Shown here: piece after piece, positions 28,128 through 37,159 of the stretch
Layout of the letters: each line of letters begins with the position of its first letter
How positions within the stretch are numbered: position 1 is the stretch's first letter
Assembly (NCBI GenBank): GCA_000720535.1
Contig: JOAZ01000003.1
Location: 1 to 64,000 of the forward strand
DNA length: 64,000 bases
Direction: 5' to 3'
Origin: Streptomyces halstedii
GTDB lineage: Bacteria; Actinomycetota; Actinomycetes; Streptomycetales; Streptomycetaceae
Notes under the pieces: generated by a model
Seen by the model: the letters and a program-made list of their open reading frames with translations, nothing else
Databases searched by the model: none
What the model was told of the DNA's origin: nothing
Translations under genes and position numbers: made by a program

Positions 28128-30302
28128 TCAGACCGCGTCGGCCAGCAGGAGCGAGTGGATCCGGTCCGGCGCGCCGGGGCGCGCGTAGTACCAGCCCTGC
28201 GCGGTGTCGCAGCCGATCCGCCGGAGCTGCTCGGCCTGGGCACCGGTCTCCACGCCCTCGACCGTGACCGCGAGGTCGAGGCTGTGGGCGAGCGCGACGA
28301 TGCCCTCGACGATCTTCAGGTCGACGGGGTCGGCCGGGTGCTGCTGCATGCCCTGGGTGAAGGAACGATCCAGCTTGAGCACGCTCACCGGCAGCCGGCG
28401 CAGATTGGCCAGATTCGAGTAGCCGGTCCCGAAGTCGTCGAGCGCGATGTCCACGCCCATCTCCGCCAGTTGGCGCAGCGGCTTGAGCAGGTCGTCGTCG
28501 GCGCCGATCAGCGCCGACTCGGTGACCTCCAGGCAAAGGGCGCCCGGCTCCAGCCCCGAGCGCTCCAGCACGTCGACCGTCTCGGCGACCAGCCCGGGAT
28601 GGTGCAGCTGGGTCGGGGAGAGGTTGACGTTGATCCGCAACGGGCCGCCGTCGGTGTGGCGTTCCTGCCAGAAGTTGGCCTGGCGCACCGACTCCTCCAG
28701 CACCCAGCGGCCGAGCGGCACGATCAGCCCGGTGTGCTCGGCGAGCGGGATGAACCGGTCGGGGCCGAGCACCCCGTGCTGCGGATGGCACCAGCGCACC
28801 AGCGCCTCGGCGCCGTGCACGGTGCCGTCGCCGAGGTGGACCAGCGGCTGGTACTCGATGAAGAACTCGCCCCGGTCCAGGGCCGTGGGCAGGGCCGTGG
28901 TCAGCCCGTGCCGGGTGATCGCCCGCGCGTCGGCCGCCGCGTCGGCGAGCGCGAAGCGGTTGCCGCCCGCCGCCTTCGCCCGGTACATCGTGATGTCGGC
29001 GCTACGCAGCACGTCGGCCGCGGTACGCGAGCCCGAGGGCCCTTCGACGACGCCGACGGAGCCCCGTACGGTCAGCTCCCGGCCGTCGAGGCGGACCGGG
29101 GTGGCGAGCGCGGAGAGGATGCGTCCGGCCAGTTCGTGGACCTCCTCCTGGGTGCGCGGCCCGGTCGTCAGGGCCACGAACTCGTCGCCGCCGAGGCGGG
29201 CGACCATCTCCCCCGGCGCGGTCGCGCAGCTCTGCAACCGGTCGGCGACCTCGACGAGCAGCCGGTCGCCCGCCGCGTGCCCCAGGCTGTCGTTGATCGC
29301 CTTGAAGCCGTCGAGGTCGAGGTAGCAGAGCCCGAAGCGCATGTCCTCCCGGAAGGCGAGGGCCTTCTCCAGGCGTTCGAAGAACAGCGTCCGGTTCGGC
29401 AGCCCGGTGAGCGCGTCGTGCGTCGCCTCGTACCGCAGCCGCAGGTTGAGCAGGCGCCGCTCGGTGGTGTCCTCCATGAGGGCCAGTTGGTACTCGGGGC
29501 GGCCCTGCGGGTCACGCAGCAGCGACACCGTGAGGTTGGTCCACAGCACGGTGCCGTCGTTGCGGTAGTACGGCTTCTCGACGCTGTAGTGCTCGCGTTC
29601 GCCGCGCACCAGCTCGTCGTAGTACTTCCACACGTGCGGCGAGTCCTCGGGGTGGACCCACTCGTTGACCTTGTGGCTGCGGACGTGGTTCTCCAGACCG
29701 CCGAACATCCGGGTCAGGGTGTCGTTGATCTCCAGGATGTTGCCGTCGAGGTCGGCTATCCCGATCCCGATCGCCGCGTCCTTGAACACCGCCCGGAAGC
29801 GCTCCTCGGTGGCGTGCAGCGCCTGTTCGGCCTGGGAGCGGGCGGCCAGCGCCGAGCGGGCGATGGCCTCCTGCTCGGCGAGGGTGCGTTCCCGGAGCGC
29901 CTGGGTGAAGCCGCCGGCCAGGGCGTGCTGGATCCGCGCGCAGCGGGCCCGGCTGTCCTCCGTCGACAGCGCCACGGGGCCGTTGCCCCCGCAGTAGAGC
30001 ACCAGGTAGGAGTCCACGACGCCGAGCGAGGAGCTCAGCGCGTCGGGATCCGTGCAGTGCGCGGCGACCAGCGCCGCCCCCACCCGCTGGGCGGGTGCCG
30101 CGTCGAAGGGCCGGGCGTGGAGGATGCCGCTGAGCTCCCGTGCCAGCGGCAGCAGATGTTCCTCGAACTCCGGCCGGGTCATCGACGTCGCCGTGGACGG
30201 GAAGATGGCCCGGCTCCAGATGGTGGCGAATCTTCGGAGCCGGCCCTCGGGGCCGTCCGGTTCCGCGTCCGGCGCGCCGGACGCCTGGGCGGGAATGCTC
30301 AC
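28128..30302 (-). CDS. rmdA: PAS-GGDEF-EAL cyclic-di-GMP turnover protein, probably RmdA
   Basis: 724 residues, soluble. A helical N-terminal domain (about 20-160) is followed by PAS/PAC (165-285), GGDEF (290-455; RLGGDEF at 369-375, intact) and EAL (465-715; EALVR at 499-503, DDFGTGYSNL and EGVET intact). No RxxD inhibitory site precedes GGDEF. It should be able to make and hydrolyse c-di-GMP, the signal that controls Streptomyces sporulation. The RmdA assignment rests on architecture and on neighbouring sdh genes that I recall flanking rmdA in S. coelicolor. GTG at 30302 overlaps the methyltransferase stop (GTGA). Confidence 0.85.
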   Translation of the reverse strand: MSIPAQASGAPDAEPDGPEGRLRRFATIWSRAIFPSTATSMTRPEFEEHLLPLARELSGILHARPFDAAPAQRVGAALVAAHCTDPDALSSSLGVVDSYLVLYCGGNGPVALSTEDSRARCARIQHALAGGFTQALRERTLAEQEAIARSALAARSQAEQALHATEERFRAVFKDAAIGIGIADLDGNILEINDTLTRMFGGLENHVRSHKVNEWVHPEDSPHVWKYYDELVRGEREHYSVEKPYYRNDGTVLWTNLTVSLLRDPQGRPEYQLALMEDTTERRLLNLRLRYEATHDALTGLPNRTLFFERLEKALAFREDMRFGLCYLDLDGFKAINDSLGHAAGDRLLVEVADRLQSCATAPGEMVARLGGDEFVALTTGPRTQEEVHELAGRILSALATPVRLDGRELTVRGSVGVVEGPSGSRTAADVLRSADITMYRAKAAGGNRFALADAAADARAITRHGLTTALPTALDRGEFFIEYQPLVHLGDGTVHGAEALVRWCHPQHGVLGPDRFIPLAEHTGLIVPLGRWVLEESVRQANFWQERHTDGGPLRINVNLSPTQLHHPGLVAETVDVLERSGLEPGALCLEVTESALIGADDDLLKPLRQLAEMGVDIALDDFGTGYSNLANLRRLPVSVLKLDRSFTQGMQQHPADPVDLKIVEGIVALAHSLDLAVTVEGVETGAQAEQLRRIGCDTAQGWYYARPGAPDRIHSLLLADAV

Positions 30303-31117
30303 GCCTTGCGCCCGACCCCGGCGAAACCCGAGAAGGCGTACGGGTCTTCCTGGGCCCTCGCCCCGGCCGCCTCCGGACGCCAGTCGGGCATCGGGACGAG
30401 GCCGGGCTCGACCATCTCGAACCCCTCGAAGAAGCGGCTCGTCTCCGCCCGGGAGCGCATGATCAGCGGGTTGCGGATGGTGCGGTAGACCCCGACCGCT
30501 CCCCCGGCCTCCTCCTGCGGGAGCGGTATCCCCTCGTAGGAGGCGTGGGTGAGGATCAGCAGGCTGCCGGGGGCGAGCGCCTCGCGCAGCTCGGCGACCG
30601 CCGTGCGGGGGTCGTCGGCGTCCTCGATGAAGTGGAGCACCGCGACGAGCAGCAGCGCGACCGGCTTGTCGAGGTCCAGCAGACCGCGGACCTCCTGGTG
30701 CTCCAGGATGCCGCTCGGCCTGCGCAGATCCGCGGTGACGACGGCGGTGCGGTCGTTGCCCTCAAGGACCGAACGGCTGTGCGCGACCGCGACGGGGTCG
30801 TGGTCGACGTAGACGATCCGGGCCCGCGGATCCGCGGCCTGGGCGACCTCGTGCACGTTGCCGAAGGTCGGGATGCCGGAACCGATGTCCAGGAACTGCG
30901 TGACGCCCGAGGTGACCGCGTAGTTCACGGCCCTCCGCATGAACGCGCGATTGGCCTGCATGATCTTGGGAAGTCCCGGCAGGAACTCCATGGCCTTACG
31001 GGCCGCTTCCCTGTCCACCTCGAAATTGTGCGAGCCGCCCAGATAGAAGTCGTACATGCGAGACACGCTCGGCACCGAGATGTCAATGCCCTGCGGGGCC
31101 CAGGCGGGACGCTCCAT
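30299..31117 (-). CDS. SAM-dependent methyltransferase, SAV2177/DUF574 family
   Basis: 272 residues of the actinobacterial Methyltransf_19 family. It shows PSVSRMYDFYLGGSHNFEVD (N-terminal signature), FLDIGSGIPTFGNVHE (SAM loop) and IVYVDHDPVAVAHSR (ribose-binding acidic residue). Members are very abundant in Streptomyces and their substrates are unknown. ATG at 31117 is preceded by TTGGAGACATCG; a TTG at 31132 is possible but less likely. Translationally coupled by GTGA to the downstream cyclic-di-GMP gene, so both probably answer to one promoter. Confidence 0.88.
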   Translation of the reverse strand: MERPAWAPQGIDISVPSVSRMYDFYLGGSHNFEVDREAARKAMEFLPGLPKIMQANRAFMRRAVNYAVTSGVTQFLDIGSGIPTFGNVHEVAQAADPRARIVYVDHDPVAVAHSRSVLEGNDRTAVVTADLRRPSGILEHQEVRGLLDLDKPVALLLVAVLHFIEDADDPRTAVAELREALAPGSLLILTHASYEGIPLPQEEAGGAVGVYRTIRNPLIMRSRAETSRFFEGFEMVEPGLVPMPDWRPEAAGARAQEDPYAFSGFAGVGRKA

Positions 31118-31790
31118 CGATGTCTCCAACAAGTCGCCACGGCGATCCGGCCATGTTCATGGTCAGTGTGGACCAGAGGCTACTGATCGTCCGCCAGGAG
31201 AGCGAGTGGAAACGGAAATTAGAGATCCGTTATTGGTCACACACCAGTGGCATGTGCAATCGTCCGTCGCTGCGTGTGAACGCGGCGCGACGGAACGGCA
31301 CCACGGAGCACCGCCCGCCCTCTCCACGCGCGTTCCGACCGGAAGCCCACCGAACCCGACTGTTCGTCATGTACGCGTGAGGTTCCCGCTGTTGGCGGGC
31401 GCGGAGGCGGTGACGGTCCACTTCCCGGGACGGCCGCCCGCGTCCGCCGAATTCCCCGGTACGGCGAAGACGTTGGTGAAGCGTTAAACAGTTGTGCGCC
31501 TTCTCGGCGTCGATATCAGCGATTTCGGGGCCGCACCGACCGAAAAGTCCGGCGGCCGCCTCCTGTTCACGACTGGAGGCTCTCGTGACGGCCGTTTTCT
31601 GTGCCGAGGCGGCACGGCGCCCGCACCTCTCCGGCCTTCCCCCGGCAGGCCGACCGACCGGAGAGGCGTCCGACCAGGCGTTCGACATCCACCGGCGAGA
31701 GGTTCCGCCCCCGCAAACGCGCATCCCCGGATGTCCCCACCATCAGGCGATTCGGGCCCGGGACCCGCGTGTCGCGCGGCGGCGGGGAAC
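31118..31790. other. 673-bp gap without a convincing gene
   Basis: A relatively AT-rich promoter-like stretch lies at 31150-31260 (upstream of the methyltransferase). It includes the loose dyad TGGTC-N6-GACCA at 31160-31175. A 36-codon ORF from GTG 31377 to the TAA at 31485-31487 has ordinary GC bias but no recognisable sequence. 31490-31790 has open frames on both strands without support. I see no RNA gene. Confidence 0.5.
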
Positions 31791-32330
<540 letters not shown>

Positions 32331-32365
32331 CCCGCGCCCCGCCGCCCACCCCGCGAAGGAGATCC

Positions 32366-33133
32366 ATGTCGGAATGGCTTGTTCTGACCATTGCCATGGC
32401 CTCGGCCTGTGCCGTCGTCCTGACCATCGCCGTCCTCAACAACCGGCGCGTCGGGGAGGACGACGACCCGTCGCAGACACCCGACGTCATCGAGTACATG
32501 ACGATGATGATCGGCGTGGTGTACGCCATCGTGCTCGGCCTGGCGATCGCCGGGGTCTGGGAAGGCCGCAGCGCGGCCCAGGAGTCGGTCCGGCTGGAGG
32601 CCCAGGCCCTCCACGAGGTCAGCGCCCGCTCCGCCGTCTACCCGGCCGCGGTCCGCGACCGTATCCGCGGTGACGTCGACGCGTACGTGGCCCATGTGGT
32701 CGACACGGAGTGGCGGGCCATGACCACCCACGGCGACCTCACCGACGAGGGCGCCCGCCTGCTGGACAAGGTGCGGGCCGACGTCACGGAGTACGAACCG
32801 CGCACCGAGCTCGAAGGGCAGGCGTACCAGCCGCTGGTGGACCAGGTCGCCGCCGCCGACGACGCGCGGGGGTCCCGGGCGCAGAACGCGGGCGCGACCA
32901 TGCCCGGGGTGGTCTGGTTCGGCCTGATCATCGGGGCGCTGGTCACGGTCGGGCTGATCTTCACGCTCCAGATCCGCAGAACCTTCCGCGAACTGCTGCT
33001 GGCGGGTCTCTTCAGCGTCCTCATCGCGTTCCTGCTCTTCCTCATCTGGGACTTCGACGCCCCGTTCGGCCGGGCCATCTCGGCGACCACGGCACCGTTC
33101 ACCGACCTCTTCCCGCACGTCACGGGCGGGTAA
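32366..33133 (+). CDS. DUF4239 membrane protein
   Basis: 255 residues. Two N-terminal helices (about 3-25 and 45-66), a roughly 110-residue soluble domain, and two C-terminal helices (about 182-200 and 208-230) give the usual bestrophin-like DUF4239 layout. The soluble part is helical (VRLEAQALHEVSARSAVYP, LRADVTEYEPRTELEGQAY-like region). Ion transport has been suggested for the fold, but no function is established. ATG at 32366 is preceded by GAAGGAGATCC. It lies 35 bases behind the proline-rich protein gene, so the two are probably cotranscribed. Confidence 0.8.
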   Translation: MSEWLVLTIAMASACAVVLTIAVLNNRRVGEDDDPSQTPDVIEYMTMMIGVVYAIVLGLAIAGVWEGRSAAQESVRLEAQALHEVSARSAVYPAAVRDRIRGDVDAYVAHVVDTEWRAMTTHGDLTDEGARLLDKVRADVTEYEPRTELEGQAYQPLVDQVAAADDARGSRAQNAGATMPGVVWFGLIIGALVTVGLIFTLQIRRTFRELLLAGLFSVLIAFLLFLIWDFDAPFGRAISATTAPFTDLFPHVTGG

Positions 33134-33150
33134 GGGGTCGCCGGGCGGCT

Positions 33151-33176
33151 CCCCCGGCCGGTGCGCCGGTCGGGGG
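33151..33176 (+). terminator. Terminator after the DUF4239 gene
   Basis: 11-bp stem, 33151-33161 with 33166-33176 (one G-T pair), loop TGCG, 18 bases after the stop. Confidence 0.75.
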
Positions 33177-33309
33177 ACACCGCTGCCCCATTCGCCGGGC
33201 CCCGATCGCGGGTGGTATGCGGCACTCCTACCGTTTCGCCCGTCGAGGTGCATGTTCCACGCCCGCGGAACCGTTCCGCGACTGCTCCTCGGGGACCCGG
33301 AGGATTCAC

Positions 33310-33846
33310 ATGCGCGCGATACGTGTCGCACCCGTCGCCCTGCTGGGGGCCGCTCTGTGCGCCGTGGCGGCACCGGCCGCGTCGGCCACCGTACCCACCG
33401 GCGGCACACCCACCTCGTTCACGCCGACCATCACCCCCTCGGCGGTCGCGCCCGGAGGCCAGGTCACCCTCGGCGCGGTGGGGTGCGCCGGCGACGCGAC
33501 CGCGTTCTCGGGCGTGTTCGACACCATCACCATCCCCCAGGGGAGGTCGGCCACCGTCACCGTCGACAAGCAGGCCCGGCGGGGTGCCTCCTACCCGGTG
33601 ACGTTCCGCTGCGGCACCGCCACCAAGACGGCGAACCTCTCCGTCACGGCCGCGCCCACCAGCACGCCGACCACGGTTCCCACCACCAGTTCCACCGTCG
33701 CCCCCCAGGGCGTCCAGGGCGGCCTCGGCGGCAGCGCGGAGGCCATGGACCCCACCGAGATCGCCGCCGGCTCCGCGCTGGTCACCGTCGCGGCCGCCGG
33801 CGCCTTCTACGCGCTGCGCAAGCGGCGCGCCGAGCGCCGCCACTGA
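33310..33846 (+). CDS. Secreted Ig-like protein with QGGLGGS and C-terminal anchor (possible sortase substrate)
   Basis: 178 residues. The signal peptide is 1-26 (ending ASA). A beta-rich domain holds two cysteines (C59, C101) that probably form a disulfide (PSAVAPGGQVTLGAVGC opens it). A Thr/Ser/Pro linker (115-133) leads to QGGLGGS at 136-142. A hydrophobic helix (about 151-168) and RKRRAERRH close the protein. This is the layout of a cell-wall sorting signal without LPXTG. A paralogue with the same motif is convergent, and a class F sortase follows. ATG at 33310 is preceded by CCCGGAGGATTCAC. Confidence 0.8.
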   Translation: MRAIRVAPVALLGAALCAVAAPAASATVPTGGTPTSFTPTITPSAVAPGGQVTLGAVGCAGDATAFSGVFDTITIPQGRSATVTVDKQARRGASYPVTFRCGTATKTANLSVTAAPTSTPTTVPTTSSTVAPQGVQGGLGGSAEAMDPTEIAAGSALVTVAAAGAFYALRKRRAERRH

Positions 33847-33873
33847 CGGCCGCGCGCGTACCCTCGTACGGAA

Positions 33874-33908
33874 GTCGCCCCGGGTCCTGGTCCAGGACTC
33901 GGGGCGAC
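33874..33908. terminator. Bidirectional terminator between the two secreted-protein genes
   Basis: About 15-bp stem, 33874-33888 with 33894-33908 (one G-T pair), 5-base loop, between convergent genes. Confidence 0.8.
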
Positions 33909-33941
33909 GGGCGTATCGGGCCGGACGGAAGGCCGGACGCC

Positions 33942-34553
33942 TCAGGCCGACGCATGGCCGGTCCGGCGCCGGATGACGAGCGCGGCACCGCCGAGCGCCG
34001 CCGCGGCGACGAGACCGCCACCGACGCTCATCTCGGTGGAGCTGGGGCCGATGGAGCCGCCGAGGCCGCCCTGTGCGCCCCGGCCGGGGATCACCGTGAA
34101 GCGCGCGGTCGCGACCGCGTCGTTCCCGCCCTGGTTGCCGCGGTCGCCGCCGTTGCCCCGGTCGCCTTCGTTGCCCCGGTCGCCCTCGTTGCCGCCCCTG
34201 TCCCCGTTCCCGCCGCCGTAGTTGTTGTCGCTCTCGTTGCACTTCACCGACAGGCTGTACTGGCCGGGGGTCGTGTTGTCGCGGATGTGCGCGGTGGCGT
34301 AGCCGACCCGGCCCGGTGAGAGGTTCACCGTCGGGAACGCGTTCGACCAGACCTTGCCGCCGGAACGGCCGCAGCCCTCGGCGCTGACCTGCATGGTGGC
34401 GCCCTGGTGGACGCGGGACGGGTTGACGGTGACATGGGTGGGAACATTGACGGGCTCGGTGCCCGGACCGCCGCCCGCAGCGGCCAGCGGGGCAGCGAGC
34501 CCGACCGCCGCGAAGGCGGTCGCGGTCACCGCGAGAGCGCGTGAAGCACGCAT
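33942..34553 (-). CDS. Secreted Ig-like protein with GDRGN repeats, QGGLGGS and C-terminal anchor
   Basis: 203 residues, paralogue of the convergent gene. It has a signal peptide (1-26) and a two-cysteine beta domain (C61, C105; PSRVHQGATMQVSAEGC). A hydrophilic GDRGNE repeat follows (117-140, three and a half six-residue units), then QGGLGGS at 161-167, a hydrophobic helix (about 176-194) and RRRTGHASA. The shared heptapeptide sits at the same place relative to the helix as in the partner, although the linkers differ completely. That argues for function in the motif. ATG at 34553 is preceded by CTGGAGGTTCACAAG. A class F sortase gene is divergent. Confidence 0.82.
   Translation of the reverse strand: MRASRALAVTATAFAAVGLAAPLAAAGGGPGTEPVNVPTHVTVNPSRVHQGATMQVSAEGCGRSGGKVWSNAFPTVNLSPGRVGYATAHIRDNTTPGQYSLSVKCNESDNNYGGGNGDRGGNEGDRGNEGDRGNGGDRGNQGGNDAVATARFTVIPGRGAQGGLGGSIGPSSTEMSVGGGLVAAAALGGAALVIRRRTGHASA
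34134..34205 (-). repeat. 18-bp tandem repeats encoding GDRGNE units
   Basis: Imperfect 18-base repeats within the secreted protein gene encode successive six-residue Gly-Asp-Arg-Gly-Asn-Glu/Gly units. Such arrays change copy number readily. Confidence 0.75.
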
Positions 34554-34867
34554 CTTGTGAACCTCCAGCGGGAAGCGCCCCGGAGGCCTGTCCTCCGGGA
34601 TCGGTCGATGAGGACGCGTCCCATGACGAACCATCACCAGAGCTGACGTACGCCGCACGTCGGCACTGGTCCACCCCGGTGAGCCGACACGCCGTAGGAG
34701 CGCGCTCGTATCTGACGGAGCCGCAGGTCACGCTCGGTCAGGACTTTTATCCGCTCATTACTCCGAACAGCACGGCCCTGTGGCGGCCGTCCCCCGTTCG
34801 CCCTTCCCTGATCGCCGCCGTCCGGCCCCGCGCCTAGCGTGACGCTGTCGCGACGAAGGGAAGAACC
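34554..34867. other. 314-bp divergent region between secreted protein and sortase
   Basis: No gene seen. An AT-richer patch (34740-34775, with ACTTTTATCCGCTCATTACTC) is promoter-like for the sortase direction. It should hold promoters for both genes. Confidence 0.5.
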
Positions 34868-35536
34868 ATGGGCCGGGACCAGTGGGACACCGTACGGAGC
34901 AGACGGACGCCGTGGGGCGCCATCGCCTTGGTGATGCTCACCGGGCTCGCCCTCATGCGCAACGGCGTGGAGACCTCCGCCGGTCCGCCGCAGCCGGCCG
35001 CGACCGCGGCCGCCTCCGCCGCCGCTCCCCACGACGCGGTGGCCGCCGCCCCCCTCCCCGACGAACCGGTCCAGCCGCTCGCGTACGCCCCCGCCTCCCG
35101 GGTGCGGATCCCGTCGATCCAGGTGGACGCGCCGCTGATCGACGTGAACCTCGACCCGGCGGGCTGGATCGAGGCACCGCCCCCGCAGGACCCGAACCTC
35201 GCCGGCTGGTACCAGAACGGCATCGCCCCGGGCCAGCGGGGGACGGCGGTGGTGGTCGGTCATGTCGACAACCTGGCGGGCCCCGCGGTCTTCTACGGCC
35301 TGGGCTCCCTGGAGAAGGGCCGGCGCGTCGAGGTCACCCGCTACGACGACACCATCGCGGAGTTCGAGATCTACGGGGTCGAGGTCTTCCCCAAGGACGA
35401 CTTCCCCGGCCCCCGGGTGTACGGCGACACCGGCTACGCCGAACTGCGGGTCATCACCTGTGGTGGCGGTTACTCCAAGGCCGGCGGCTACGACGGGAAC
35501 GTGGTGGTCTTCGCCCGGCTCGTCGGGACCCGTTAG
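34868..35536 (+). CDS. Class F sortase
   Basis: 222 residues. One N-terminal membrane helix (about 15-31), an Ala/Pro linker, then the sortase barrel (about 75-222). The catalytic residues are H132 (VVVGHVDN), C198 (RVITCGGGY) and R217 (VVVFARL), in the order and spacing of class F enzymes of actinobacteria. Sortases cut a C-terminal signal of exported proteins and join them to the wall. No LPXTG protein lies in the window; the two adjacent QGGLGGS proteins are the natural candidates. ATG at 34868 follows GAAGGGAAGAACC. Confidence 0.92.
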   Translation: MGRDQWDTVRSRRTPWGAIALVMLTGLALMRNGVETSAGPPQPAATAAASAAAPHDAVAAAPLPDEPVQPLAYAPASRVRIPSIQVDAPLIDVNLDPAGWIEAPPPQDPNLAGWYQNGIAPGQRGTAVVVGHVDNLAGPAVFYGLGSLEKGRRVEVTRYDDTIAEFEIYGVEVFPKDDFPGPRVYGDTGYAELRVITCGGGYSKAGGYDGNVVVFARLVGTR

Positions 35537-35543
35537 GGCGTGC

Positions 35544-35592
35544 CCGCGAAGTCCCCTCAGGGCTGTCCCGTAATCCGGACGGGACTTCGCGG
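35544..35592. terminator. Imperfect terminator/inverted repeat after the sortase gene
   Basis: A 12-bp stem, 35544-35555 with 35581-35592, encloses a 25-base loop that contains a smaller GTCCCG/CGGGAC pairing. It can end both convergent genes. The GGCTGTCCCGTAAT in the loop resembles insertion-sequence ends. Confidence 0.55.
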
Positions 35593-35622
35593 ACACGGCC
35601 GGGCGGCGGCCGCCGCGTGGCG

Positions 35623-36468
35623 TCAGCCGCGGTGCGGCACCGTCGGCCGGTAGCCGTCCTCGATCAGCGACGGCAGATACCTCCGCAGGGCGGCGACACT
35701 CTGCGACCGGTCGCCGCCGGCGTCGTGCGAGAGCACGATCACGCCCGGCGCCGCGCCCTCTTCGACCCGGCGGACGATGGTGTCGGTGCCCGGTGTCGTC
35801 CAGTCCAGGGAGTCGACCGTCCAGGCCAGGGGCTCCATGCCCATCTCGGCCCCGATCTCGAAGGAGTTCCGGTTCCAGGCGCCGTACGGTGCCCGGTACC
35901 AGAGGGGCGCCTGTCCCAGCGTCTCCTCGACCACGTCGCTGGTGCTGCCCAGTTCGTCGCGGATACGGCGCCGGGAGAGCTTCGGGATCAGCGGGTGCGA
36001 CCAGGAGTGGTTGCCGACCACGTGCCCGTCGGCCGCCATCTCACGCAGCAGGTCCCGGTTGCCGTCCGCCATCTCGCCGCAGACGAAGAACATCGCCCGC
36101 ACCTGGTACCTGCGCAGGGTGGCCAGGATGTCCGGCGTGTAGAGCGGGTCCGGGCCGTCGTCGAAGGTCAGCACCATGGCGTCGCGCCCCGGCTCCGGCA
36201 TCTCCTCGAAGGGGCGGGTGCGCACCGGGGGCGGCCCGGGGCTGAAGCGGGGCGGGGCGTGTCCGGTCATGGGCCGCAGCCGGTAGGGCGCGGTGGCGGC
36301 TCCGGCGTGCGCCGAGGGGCCCGCGGCCGGCGGGGCGGGCTCGCCACCCGGCCGGACGGGTGTACCGGCCGGATCGGCGGCGATCAGGCGTACGGCGGTG
36401 GCGGCCCCCAGGCCGAGGGCGAGGCGTAGTGCCGTGCGGCGACTCGCGGAAATCTGATCATCTTTCAT
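35623..36468 (-). CDS. Tat-exported polysaccharide deacetylase (NodB-type)
   Basis: 281 residues. A twin-arginine signal (SRRTALRLALGLGAATAVRL) precedes a proline-rich linker and a carbohydrate esterase 4 domain (about 90-280). Its motifs are TFDDGPDP (catalytic and metal Asp), HSWSHP (metal His pair) and RAPYGAWN; LSHDAGG near the end supplies the last His. It probably removes N-acetyl groups from peptidoglycan or chitin-like polymers outside the cell. ATG at 36468 is chosen because it directly precedes the signal; the open frame further upstream overlaps the next gene's leader. Convergent with the sortase. Confidence 0.9.
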   Translation of the reverse strand: MKDDQISASRRTALRLALGLGAATAVRLIAADPAGTPVRPGGEPAPPAAGPSAHAGAATAPYRLRPMTGHAPPRFSPGPPPVRTRPFEEMPEPGRDAMVLTFDDGPDPLYTPDILATLRRYQVRAMFFVCGEMADGNRDLLREMAADGHVVGNHSWSHPLIPKLSRRRIRDELGSTSDVVEETLGQAPLWYRAPYGAWNRNSFEIGAEMGMEPLAWTVDSLDWTTPGTDTIVRRVEEGAAPGVIVLSHDAGGDRSQSVAALRRYLPSLIEDGYRPTVPHRG

Positions 36469-36605
36469 GACTGACTGCTCGCACGGTTGCCCGCCGACCA
36501 CACCGGGGGACCCACGAGGTGCACCCGATGGATGGAGCACACCGCTGTGTCCTGCGACGACGTACCCGCGCGGCGGGACGGGCCCGGGGCCGGGCGGCCG
36601 GTGGC

Positions 36606-36619
36606 GAGGGGCTACCCTC
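36606..36619 (+). promoter_or_regulatory. Hairpin covering the ribosome site of the universal stress gene
   Basis: GAGGG (36606-36610) pairs with CCCTC (36615-36619), with loop GCTA, ending immediately before the ATG at 36620. The 5' arm is the only visible Shine-Dalgarno sequence, so folding would hide it. Confidence 0.5.
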
Positions 36620-37087
36620 ATGGCCGTGACAGAGCAGCAGCCCCACCGGTTCGAGCGCGGCACGGACGGCCCCAAGGTGATCGTCGTGGGTATCGACGGG
36701 TCCGAGTCCTCGATGCGGGCCGCGGCCTACGCGGCGGGGCTCGCCCGGCGCCAGAACGCCATGCTCACCCTCGTCTACGTGCAGCCGGTGATGGCGGCCG
36801 GTGCGGCCCTGGGCGTCCCCGTCGCCGAGACGACCGGCCAGGTCGCGGAGGGGCTGGTGAACGAGATCAGGACCGCGACCGAGCGGCTCAAGGACATATG
36901 GGACGTCCGCTGGGAGTTCCACACCTTCCACGGGGATCCGTACAACGGCCTGGTGACCGCGGCCGACGACCTCAAGGCGGACGCCGTGGTGGTGGGCGCC
37001 TCCGAGTCCGCGGGGCACCGGTTCATCGGCTCGGTGGCCGTACGCCTGGTCAAGGCCGGGCGCTGGCCGGTCACCGTCGTCCCGTGA
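36620..37087 (+). CDS. Universal stress protein (UspA family)
   Basis: 155 residues, single Usp domain. VIVVGIDGSESSMRAAAYAA (20-39) is the nucleotide-binding N-terminus. ADAVVVGASESAGHRFIGSVAVRLV corresponds to the G-2x-G-9x-G(S/T) loop, here with A/S replacing some glycines, so ATP binding is uncertain. PVTVVP ends the fold. ATG at 36620 is preceded by a hairpin that includes its own ribosome site. It stands alone between divergent and convergent neighbours; partner unknown. Confidence 0.9.
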   Translation: MAVTEQQPHRFERGTDGPKVIVVGIDGSESSMRAAAYAAGLARRQNAMLTLVYVQPVMAAGAALGVPVAETTGQVAEGLVNEIRTATERLKDIWDVRWEFHTFHGDPYNGLVTAADDLKADAVVVGASESAGHRFIGSVAVRLVKAGRWPVTVVP

Positions 37088-37159
37088 CCGTCCCTCGCGA
37101 CCACCCCTCGTGTGACCGTCCGCCCGTGACCGTCGTCCCGCCGCTGCGCGTCCGGCGGG

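Noticed and set aside
31160-31175. TGGTC-N6-GACCA as a second DasR site
   Set aside because: The spacing between TGGT and ACCA is eight bases, not four, so it does not fit the DasR dyad.
31377-31487. 36-codon ORF in the gap before the proline-rich gene
   Set aside because: No ribosome site and no recognisable sequence; it may be chance.
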